From NCBI GenBank assembly GCA_021808205.1, contig JAKBCD010000164.1, positions 1 through 5,499 on the forward strand: a DNA stretch of 5,499 bases, written 5' to 3'. Made by a program: the position numbers and the translations under genes. Positions 1-5,499 of the stretch are shown here, piece by piece. Position 1 is the stretch's first letter; each line of letters starts with the position of its first letter. The notes under the pieces are model-generated. The model saw only the letters and a program-made list of their open reading frames with translations. It did no database searches and had not been told where the DNA came from. The DNA is from Pseudomonadota bacterium (GTDB taxonomy: Bacteria; Pseudomonadota; Alphaproteobacteria; Acetobacterales; Acetobacteraceae).

Positions 1-3000
1 CGAGCCGAGCGCGCCGATGCGCCGGTAGAGGCCAAGCCGCACCGGCAGATCCGCCACATAGGTTTCGGGGATGAGCACGGGCAGGCCGAGATTGATATTC
101 GGCGTCCAGTCCCGCTCGACCTTCTGCTCCTGCTGGTTCTGGGCGCGCAGATCATTCACGGCATCCTCCAGCATCTGCTGGTAAAGCTCGATGCCGACTT
201 CGCGGATATGGCCGGATTGCTCGTTGCCAAGCAGATTGCCGGCACCGCGCAGATCGAGATCATGGCTGGCGAGCGTGAAGCCCGCCCCCAGTGTGTCCAG
301 CGTCTGCATTACTTCCAGGCGCTTTTCGGAGGCGGCGGAAAGCCGGTGATGCGGCGGCCAGGTGAGGTAGGCATAGCCACGCTGCTTGCCACGCCCAACG
401 CGGCCGCGCAGCTGGTAAAGCCCTGCGAGGCCGAACATGTCCGCCCGGTAGATGATGAGCGTGTTCACGGCTGGCATGTCCAGCCCGCTTTCCACGATAT
501 TGGTGGCCAGAAGAACGTCGTATTTGCCTTCGCCGAACTCGGTCATCACCCGTTCGAGCTCAGTGGGGGCGAGGCGGCCATGCGCCATCACGGTGCGGAT
601 ATCCGGCACGATCTCGCGCAGCCGCGCGGCCATGGGGTCGAGATCCTCGATCCGCGGCACCACGCAGAAAATCTGCCCGCCACGAAATTTCTCGCGGGCG
701 ATGGCTTCTTTAATCACCAGGCTGTCGAACGGCATGATGAAGGTGCGCACGGCGAGGCGATCCACCGGCGGGGTGGTGATGAGCGAGAGGTCCCGCACGC
801 CGGTGAGGGCCAGTTGCAGCGTGCGCGGAATGGGTGTTGCGGTGAGGGTGAGCACATGCACGTCGGCTTTGAGTTCCTTTAGCCGCTCCTTATGCTTCAC
901 ACCGAAATGCTGCTCCTCATCCACAATCAGCAGAGCCAGATCGGAGAAGGAAATGCCCTGCGCCATTATGGCGTGGGTGCCAACCACGATGGAAATTTTA
1001 CCCGTGGCCAGCCCGGCTTTCACCAGTGCGGCTTCCTTGGGCGTGACGAGGCGCGAAAGCTGCGCCACCTTCACCGGCAGCCCGGCAAAGCGGGTAGAAA
1101 ACACCCGGAAATGCTGCCGCGCCAGCAAGGTGGTGGGCACCACCACCGCCACCTGAGAGCCCGCCATGGCGGCAATGAACGCGGCGCGTAAGGCCACTTC
1201 AGTTTTACCAAAACCGACATCGCCGCAGATGAGGCGGTCCATCGGCCGACCGGTGGCGAAATCTTCCATCACATCGGCGATGGCCTTCGCCTGATCCTCT
1301 GTCTCGGTGTAGGGGAAACGGGCGCAGAATTCGGCGAAGGCGCCGTCATCGGCGGCCAGCAGCGGGGCCTCGCGCATCTGGCGCTCAGCCGCCAGGCGGA
1401 TGAGCCCTGCCGCCATATCCTGAATACGGTTCTTCGCTTTGGCTTTGCGTGCCTGCCAGGAGGCACCGCCTAATTTGTCCAGCACAACGCCATCGCCTTC
1501 CTGGCCAAAGCGGGAGAGCAGATCGATATTCTCAACGGGCAGGAATAATTTGTCCCCGCCATCATAGATCAGCTTCAGGCAGTCATGCGCGGCACCGTTC
1601 ACTGTGACGGTCTCCAGCCCTTCGTAGCGGCCAATGCCGTGGTCCTGATGCACCACGAGGTCGCCCGCCTCGATCTCGGTGGCATCCGCGATGAACTGGT
1701 CCGCGCGTTTTTTGCGCTTTGGCGGCCGGGCGATGCGGCTACCCAGCAGGTCCTGCTCCGCCACCACGGCCAGACGGTCGGTTAAGAAGCCGCGCTCCAG
1801 CGGCAGCACCGCCAAAGCGATGGTGCCGGGCGGCAGGGCACGGGCTTCATCCGCCGAGGCGATGGGCCGGGCGGGCGAAATGCCGTGTTCCTTCAGCATC
1901 AGCGTCAGGCGTTCGCGGGAGCCGAAGCTCCAGGCCGCCAGGATGATGGTGCGGCCGGAATTGGCCCATTTGCTTTTCAGATCGGCGAATGTTTCAAACG
2001 CGGCGAGTTGCTGGCCGATAAGAATGGGGGCCGGGCGGCCGCCGATTTCCACACCATCCGCCGCACCTTCAGGTTTGGTGAACGGCGAGAAACTAAAGCA
2101 TGGCCCTTTGGCCAGGGCGGTTTCCCAGCCTTCCCGGTCCAGATAGAGCATGCCGGAGGGGATGGGCCGAAAAATGGGCTCCCCCGCGCGGGGCGGCAGC
2201 CGGCGCTCGGCATAATGGTCCGCGATCAGCTCGAGCCGCGCCTCTATGGCGGCTTCAGCCTGGTGGTCCAAGCTAACGGAAGCGTTGGGGACATAGTCGA
2301 AGATTGTCTCCATGCTCTCGGTAAAGAGCGGGAGATAATGCTCGGCCCCCGGATGGCGCCTGCTTTCAGAGATGGAGACGTAAAGCGGCTCCTCCACCGC
2401 CTTGGCCCCGAACAGCTCGCGCCAATTGGTGCGGAAGCGGGCGACGGAAGCTGTGTCCAGCGGCAGTTCCGAGGCCGGGTGGAAATCCAGCCGGGGAATG
2501 GCCTCGCCGGAGCGTTGGGTTTCGGGGTTGAAAAGGCGGAGGCTCTCAATCTCGTCCCCGAACATGTCGATGCGCACGGGCTGGCTGGCCCCGGCGGGAA
2601 ATACATCGAGGATTCCGCCACGGAGCGAAAACTCGCCCGCATCCATCACCATGCCGGTACGGCGGTAGCCATCGGCCTCCAGAAACGCGGCGATGTCAGG
2701 CAGGGAAACGCTCTCGCCCTTGGCGAGGCTCAAGCCTGCCCCAGCCAGGGCTGAGCGGGGGGTGACCTTCTGCAAAGCTGCATTAACGGTGGTGAGCACG
2801 ATGCGTTTCTTGCCGGGCTCCGCCTGCAGGCGGCTCAACGCCGAGATACGCTCGGCCACCAATGCGCCGTTGGGGGAAACACGGTCGTAAGGCAGGCAAT
2901 CCCAGGCCGGAAAGGAGATGATTTCGATCTCCGGGCCGAAGAAGGCGATTTCCTCGGCAAGGGCGGCAAGGCGCGTATCATCACGCGCGATATGCAACAC

Positions 3001-3078
3001 CGGACCGTCATGTTCACCCAGCCGGCGCACCAGCACCAGGGCGTCCACGCCTTCCGGCGCGCCGTAAACCGGGATCAT
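1..3078 (-). CDS. mfd: Transcription-repair coupling factor Mfd, C-terminus beyond window edge
   Basis: Mfd is a cytoplasmic ATP-dependent DNA translocase. It pushes or dislodges RNA polymerase stalled at a lesion and recruits UvrA for nucleotide excision repair. Reading the minus strand from ATG 3078-3076 gives 1026 uninterrupted codons. The UvrB-like N-terminal module (about 1-330) contains FPAWDCLPYD (56-65) and the UvrA-contact region VRIDMFGDEIESLRLF (168-183). Then come a linker domain, the CarD-like RNA polymerase-interacting domain (about 468-525, VVHQDHGIGRYEG at 475-487) and a relay helix (about 541-570). The translocase has Walker A GDVGFGKT (619-626), DEEQH (720-724), TATPIPR (746-752) and QLRGRVGR (889-896). 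The TRG motif lies at about 920-955, and the C-terminal domain begins near 990. E. coli Mfd has 1148 residues, so roughly the last 120-140 are missing because of the window edge; the gene is not visibly broken. An in-frame TGA at 3096-3094 leaves no ATG/GTG/TTG start farther upstream. Identity is secure. Confidence 0.98.
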   Translation of the reverse strand, partial: MIPVYGAPEGVDALVLVRRLGEHDGPVLHIARDDTRLAALAEEIAFFGPEIEIISFPAWDCLPYDRVSPNGALVAERISALSRLQAEPGKKRIVLTTVNAALQKVTPRSALAGAGLSLAKGESVSLPDIAAFLEADGYRRTGMVMDAGEFSLRGGILDVFPAGASQPVRIDMFGDEIESLRLFNPETQRSGEAIPRLDFHPASELPLDTASVARFRTNWRELFGAKAVEEPLYVSISESRRHPGAEHYLPLFTESMETIFDYVPNASVSLDHQAEAAIEARLELIADHYAERRLPPRAGEPIFRPIPSGMLYLDREGWETALAKGPCFSFSPFTKPEGAADGVEIGGRPAPILIGQQLAAFETFADLKSKWANSGRTIILAAWSFGSRERLTLMLKEHGISPARPIASADEARALPPGTIALAVLPLERGFLTDRLAVVAEQDLLGSRIARPPKRKKRADQFIADATEIEAGDLVVHQDHGIGRYEGLETVTVNGAAHDCLKLIYDGGDKLFLPVENIDLLSRFGQEGDGVVLDKLGGASWQARKAKAKNRIQDMAAGLIRLAAERQMREAPLLAADDGAFAEFCARFPYTETEDQAKAIADVMEDFATGRPMDRLICGDVGFGKTEVALRAAFIAAMAGSQVAVVVPTTLLARQHFRVFSTRFAGLPVKVAQLSRLVTPKEAALVKAGLATGKISIVVGTHAIMAQGISFSDLALLIVDEEQHFGVKHKERLKELKADVHVLTLTATPIPRTLQLALTGVRDLSLITTPPVDRLAVRTFIMPFDSLVIKEAIAREKFRGGQIFCVVPRIEDLDPMAARLREIVPDIRTVMAHGRLAPTELERVMTEFGEGKYDVLLATNIVESGLDMPAVNTLIIYRADMFGLAGLYQLRGRVGRGKQRGYAYLTWPPHHRLSAASEKRLEVMQTLDTLGAGFTLASHDLDLRGAGNLLGNEQSGHIREVGIELYQQMLEDAVNDLRAQNQQEQKVERDWTPNINLGLPVLIPETYVADLPVRLGLYRRIGALGS

Positions 3079-3371
3079 TTGCGCGTTATTTCCTCAGCGC
3101 GTTTCAGCGCCGCCTCGCGGACGCGTCGCAGCATCGGGCTGTCAGCATGGGCTGGGATCGGCTTGCGCCCCGTCAGCCAGTCCGCCAGCTCGGCATCGGG
3201 AAATTCCATCACAGCTTCGATCTCATCAAGTTCCCGCTCGGACATGGTGGCAATTTGAGCCCGGACGAAGCCTCCGATCATCAGGTCGTTCTCATAGGTG
3301 CCGCGGTGGTTCGCGCGGTAGAACAGCTTTTTGCGGCGCGCATCCAGGAGCGCGTTCTGGTCTTCGGTCAT
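3075..3371 (-). CDS. sdhE: FAD assembly factor SdhE (Sdh5/SDHAF2 family)
   Basis: SdhE is a small cytoplasmic protein that promotes covalent attachment of FAD to the flavoprotein subunit SdhA of succinate dehydrogenase (also FrdA in some bacteria). The 98-residue product has the expected length and helical character. The family signature RGxxE is present as RGTYE at residues 23-27, followed by NDLMIGGF. A second conserved stretch, EFPDAELADWLTGRKPIP, lies in the C-terminal half. The chosen ATG (3371-3369) places the RGxxE motif at the usual distance from the N-terminus. The frame stays open to an ATG at 3500, but that extension lies inside recG and reads as low-complexity shadow sequence. No Shine-Dalgarno sequence precedes the chosen ATG. 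The stop TGA (3077-3075) overlaps the mfd start as ATGA, implying co-transcription and coupled translation. The recG-sdhE-mfd order recurs in Alphaproteobacteria from what I know of the group. Function is inferred from family membership. Confidence 0.95.
   Translation of the reverse strand: MTEDQNALLDARRKKLFYRANHRGTYENDLMIGGFVRAQIATMSERELDEIEAVMEFPDAELADWLTGRKPIPAHADSPMLRRVREAALKRAEEITRK
3091..3095 (-). promoter_or_regulatory. Probable mfd ribosome binding site inside sdhE
   Basis: On the minus strand GAGGA (3095-3091) lies 12 bases upstream of the mfd ATG, within the last codons of sdhE. The spacing is rather long for Shine-Dalgarno pairing. With the ATGA stop/start overlap it supports translation of mfd by ribosomes finishing sdhE, with this site helping re-initiation. 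Confidence 0.45.
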
Positions 3372-3414
3372 GACAGCTTGCGGTATAGGTGGGGTTTGGC
3401 CAAGAGTTAAGCCC
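3372..3414. promoter_or_regulatory. 43-bp divergent intergenic region between sdhE and recG
   Basis: This is the only non-coding gap of any size in the window. It separates the start codons of two divergently oriented genes, so promoters for both directions must lie here or inside the flanking coding sequence. It is locally richer in A and T than the genes around it (TATA at 3384-3387, GTTAA at 3406-3410). It holds an 8-bp perfect palindrome, TTGGCCAA, at 3396-3403. No terminator or long inverted repeat is visible. The assignment follows from gene geometry; no specific regulator is implied. Confidence 0.65.
3382..3410 (-). promoter_or_regulatory. Candidate sigma-70-type promoter for sdhE-mfd
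   Basis: Read on the minus strand, TTAACT (3410-3405) resembles a -35 box, matching 4 of 6 TTGACA positions. TATACC (3387-3382) resembles a -10 box, matching 4 of 6 TATAAT positions. The spacer is exactly 17 bases. A start site about 7 bases past the -10 would fall near 3375, only about 4 bases before the sdhE ATG, giving a leaderless or nearly leaderless message. The final T of the -10 box is replaced by C, so the match is moderate. This is pattern-based inference. Confidence 0.35.
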
Positions 3415-5469
3415 GTGACCGCTGAAATTTTACTGCCTCTGCGTGCGCCGCTTTCCACCCTGCCCGGCCTTGGCCCCAGGCTCTCAGCCCTCATGGCCAA
3501 GCTGGTAGGCGGGGAGAGCGTGCGGGATGTGCTGTTTCATCTGCCCATCGAGTTTATCGACCGGCGGGCAACGCCAAAACTGGCTGAGGCGCGGTCTGGA
3601 GGGGTGGCAACCTTGCGGGTGGAGGTGGTGCGCCACGAGGACCCGGCGCGGAAGGGCCAGCCCTGGCGTGTGGTGATTACCGATGGCTCGGGTTTTGCCG
3701 AGATCGTGCTGTTTCATGCAGCCCGGCTTTCGCAATTCCCGGTGGGGGCGCGGTTGATTGTCGCGGGCAAACTGGAGCGGTTTCAGGACCGGCTGGTGAT
3801 GGCGCACCCAGACCAGGTGGCGAGCATTGCCCAGGAAAAAGACTTTCCGTGGATAGAGCCCATCTGGCCGCTGGCGGCAGGCATTACACCGCGCACCATG
3901 CGCAAGGCGGCATTGGGGGCGCTGGCGCGGCTGCCGGAATTTGCCGAATGGCAGGATAAAACCATTCTGGCCCGGCGCGGCTGGCCAGGTTTTGACGCAG
4001 CGTTGCGGGCGCTACAGGCACCTTCTGGCGTGCCCGACGGCAAGCCGCGTGAGCGCCTTGCCTATGACGAGTTGCTGGCGCGCCAGATAGCCTTTGCGCT
4101 GGTGCGCGGGCGCCGGCGCAGGCAGGAAGGGCGGGCCATGACCGGCGACGGGCGGCTGCGGGCCGTAAGCTTAAAAAAATTCGGCTTTGAACCAACCGCC
4201 GGGCAGCTACGGGCGCTGGCGGAGATTGACGCGGATATGGCCGCCCCGCACCGGATGCGCCGCCTGCTGCAAGGCGATGTCGGCTCCGGCAAAACGCTTT
4301 TGGCGCTGCTGGCCTGTTTACGCGCGGTGGAGGCTGGCGCGCAGGCGGCCATTATGGCACCGACGGAAATTCTGGCGCAGCAGCATTTTGCAACGTTCAA
4401 GCGGCTCTCACCGGTGCCGGTGGCGCTGCTGACCGGCAGCGTGAAGGGCGCCGCGCGGCGGCAAATTCTGGAAGGGGTGAAAGATGGCTCGGTTCCGATT
4501 CTCATCGGTACCCACGCGATTTTCCAGAAGGACGTGACGTTTCACGATCTCGGTTTTGCGGTGATCGACGAGCAGCATAAATTCGGCGTGGACCAGCGCC
4601 TGGCGCTGGGGGCCAAGGGCGAGATGGTGGATTTGCTGGTGATGACCGCAACGCCCATTCCACGCACCTTGCTGCTCACCCATTGGGCGGAAATGGATGT
4701 CTCCAGGATAACCGACAAGCCGCCAGGCCGCGGCAAGGTGATAACCACCACCCACCGCCTGTCTGATCTGCCGAAAGTGGAGGACGCGATTGCCCGCGCG
4801 ATTGCGGCGGGTGGCAGAGTCTATTGGGTTTGCCCGCTGGTTTTAGAATCCGAAACGCTGGACATTACCGCCACCGAGATGCGCTTTGCCGAGCTATACC
4901 GCAAATTCGGGACCGAGGTGACGATGGCGCACGGCCAGATGGAGGCTTCCACCCGCGATGCAGCGCTTCGGGAGTTCGCAGCGGGAACCAAGAAAATTCT
5001 TGTCGCCACCACGGTTATCGAGGTCGGGGTGGATGTGCCGGAAGCGAATGTGATGGTGATCGAGCACGCGGAGCGTTTTGGCCTGGCGCAATTGCATCAG
5101 TTGCGCGGGCGGGTGGGGCGTAGTGCCGCCAAAAGCTTTTGCCTGCTGCTGCATGAAGACAAAATAGGCCTGACCGCGCGGCGGCGGCTTTCGACTTTAC
5201 GCGATACCGACGACGGATTTCTAATCTCGGACGAAGATTTTCGCATACGCGGGCATGGTGAATATCTGGGCACCAAACAATCCGGCCTGCCCGGCTATAG
5301 GCTGGCGGATGCGGAGCGAGACGAAGAATTACTGGTGATGGCACGCCAGGATGCGGTGATGACACTGCAACACGACCCCAGGCTGGAGGGCGAGCGCGGG
5401 AAAGCTTTAAGGGTTTTGCTTAATTTGTTCGACCAGCGCGATGCGATTTCAACCGTGAATGCAGGATAG
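3415..5469 (+). CDS. recG: ATP-dependent DNA helicase RecG
   Basis: RecG is an SF2 branched-DNA translocase that regresses stalled forks, processes Holliday junctions and limits aberrant re-replication. From GTG 3415 the product is 684 residues (E. coli RecG has 693). An N-terminal segment with LPGLGPR (16-22) and HLPIEFIDRR (42-51) leads into the OB-fold wedge domain (about 63-145). The helicase core follows: FEPTAGQLRAL (258-268), Walker A GDVGSGKT (287-294, Lys293), APTEILAQQH (315-324), DEQHKFG (385-391), TATPIPR (411-417), VATTVIEVGVDVPEA (530-544) and QLRGRVGR (562-569). The TRG region, GHGEYLGTKQSG (613-624), follows. In-frame ATGs exist at 3331 and 3370. The first overlaps sdhE coding. 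The second adds 15 codons with ATA and AGA, which look out of place in this gene. Family N-termini usually begin just before the LxPLxxPLSTLPGLG-like stretch, which favours GTG 3415. A weak AAGAG lies 8 bases upstream. All motifs are intact; the exact start is the main uncertainty. Confidence 0.97.
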   Translation: MTAEILLPLRAPLSTLPGLGPRLSALMAKLVGGESVRDVLFHLPIEFIDRRATPKLAEARSGGVATLRVEVVRHEDPARKGQPWRVVITDGSGFAEIVLFHAARLSQFPVGARLIVAGKLERFQDRLVMAHPDQVASIAQEKDFPWIEPIWPLAAGITPRTMRKAALGALARLPEFAEWQDKTILARRGWPGFDAALRALQAPSGVPDGKPRERLAYDELLARQIAFALVRGRRRRQEGRAMTGDGRLRAVSLKKFGFEPTAGQLRALAEIDADMAAPHRMRRLLQGDVGSGKTLLALLACLRAVEAGAQAAIMAPTEILAQQHFATFKRLSPVPVALLTGSVKGAARRQILEGVKDGSVPILIGTHAIFQKDVTFHDLGFAVIDEQHKFGVDQRLALGAKGEMVDLLVMTATPIPRTLLLTHWAEMDVSRITDKPPGRGKVITTTHRLSDLPKVEDAIARAIAAGGRVYWVCPLVLESETLDITATEMRFAELYRKFGTEVTMAHGQMEASTRDAALREFAAGTKKILVATTVIEVGVDVPEANVMVIEHAERFGLAQLHQLRGRVGRSAAKSFCLLLHEDKIGLTARRRLSTLRDTDDGFLISDEDFRIRGHGEYLGTKQSGLPGYRLADAERDEELLVMARQDAVMTLQHDPRLEGERGKALRVLLNLFDQRDAISTVNAG
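4173..4222 (+). other. Candidate -1 slippery heptamer with downstream hairpin in recG
   Basis: Seven A residues (4173-4179) are read in the recG frame as TTA AAA AAA, which is the canonical A_AAA_AAA arrangement for -1 slippage. After slippage the -1 frame reads ATT CGG CTT and then TGA (4188-4190). The product would be about 258 residues, holding the wedge domain but no helicase core. A possible hairpin pairs CCGCC (4196-4200) with GGCGG (4218-4222), with an inner AGC/GCT stem (4205-4207 with 4215-4217). Its 16-base distance from the heptamer is longer than usual for frameshift stimulators. No strong Shine-Dalgarno-like stimulator is seen just upstream. The sequence pattern is real; recoding is speculative. 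Confidence 0.25.
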
Positions 5470-5476
5470 AGCCATA

Positions 5477-5499
5477 ATGGCTTCCTACCCCACCACGCC
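5477..5499 (+). CDS. Start of an unidentified downstream gene (7 codons visible)
   Basis: An ATG 7 bases after the recG stop opens a frame reading MASYPTT before the window ends. A purine-rich AGGA (5463-5466) lies 10 bases upstream, inside the end of recG, and could serve as a ribosome binding site. Tight same-strand spacing without a terminator suggests an operon with recG. Too little is visible to name a product. It is not GlmS starting at this codon, since that enzyme begins with Met-Cys-Gly for its catalytic cysteine. The ATG could also be a chance start. Confidence 0.5.

Noticed and set aside
208..1156. Overlapping plus-strand open frames of 224 and 234 codons
   Set aside because: They run antisense to the mfd motor domain (Walker A, DEEQH, QLRGRVGR on the minus strand). 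They overlap each other in different frames and resemble no known family.
1708..1713. Run of six A on the minus strand (Lys-Lys) in mfd as a slippery site
   Set aside because: It is read CGC AAA AAA, so the P-site codon cannot re-pair in the -1 frame as it can in the recG heptamer.
1885..2754. A 289-codon open frame on the plus strand, antisense to mfd
   Set aside because: It lies opposite a fully open mfd frame with clear domain content. Its translation is Gly/Ala/His-rich without recognisable motifs, as expected for an antisense frame of a GC-rich gene.
1..3078. Possible frameshift or pseudogene in mfd, since no complete minus-strand ORF exists here
   Set aside because: A codon-by-codon reading from 3078 to base 1 finds no stop and every expected motif in order. 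The gene simply leaves the window before its stop.
3372..3500. N-terminal extension of sdhE to an ATG at 3500 (141 residues in all)
   Set aside because: The extension lies inside recG coding sequence on the opposite strand. It would cross the whole divergent promoter region and has no SdhE-family counterpart.
5131..5140. Perfect 10-bp palindrome AAAAGCTTTT inside recG
   Set aside because: It encodes Lys-Ser-Phe in a conserved region after QLRGRVGR. It has no GC stem or U-tract context for a terminator and no evident regulatory setting; chance is the simplest reading.

Overview
The window is GC-rich and almost entirely coding. It holds the conserved alphaproteobacterial locus mfd - sdhE - recG. 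Codon choice (heavy G/C at third positions), gene order and protein sequence suggest an alphaproteobacterium. The Mfd N-terminus and the compact RecG look most like Rhodospirillales/Acetobacteraceae, but that finer placement is an impression from memory, not a computed result.

Layout. Positions 1-3078 (minus strand) are the first 1026 codons of mfd, the transcription-repair coupling factor. The frame is open throughout and leaves the window at base 1, inside the C-terminal domain. Overlapping its start by 4 bases (ATGA) is sdhE (3075-3371, minus), the small succinate dehydrogenase flavinylation factor. A 43-bp gap follows, and recG (3415-5469, plus) is transcribed in the opposite direction. 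A new plus-strand ORF starts 7 bases after the recG stop and runs out of the window after 7 codons, so recG is probably the first gene of a longer operon.

Function. Mfd and RecG are related SF2 double-stranded DNA translocases. Mfd removes RNA polymerase stalled at lesions and recruits UvrA. RecG remodels stalled forks and branched DNA. SdhE acts in respiration and has no evident mechanistic link to the other two; its place here is a matter of conserved gene order. The 43-bp gap must hold the control of both directions unless promoters lie inside the genes. A possible sigma-70-type promoter for sdhE-mfd lies there and would give an almost leaderless sdhE message.

I found no RNA gene, mobile element, CRISPR array or sign of recent transfer, and no new multi-gene system. 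The points most worth checking are a canonical -1 slippery heptamer inside recG followed at once by a -1-frame stop, and the compact divergent control region with an ambiguous recG start. No stretch over 300 bases lacks a gene.
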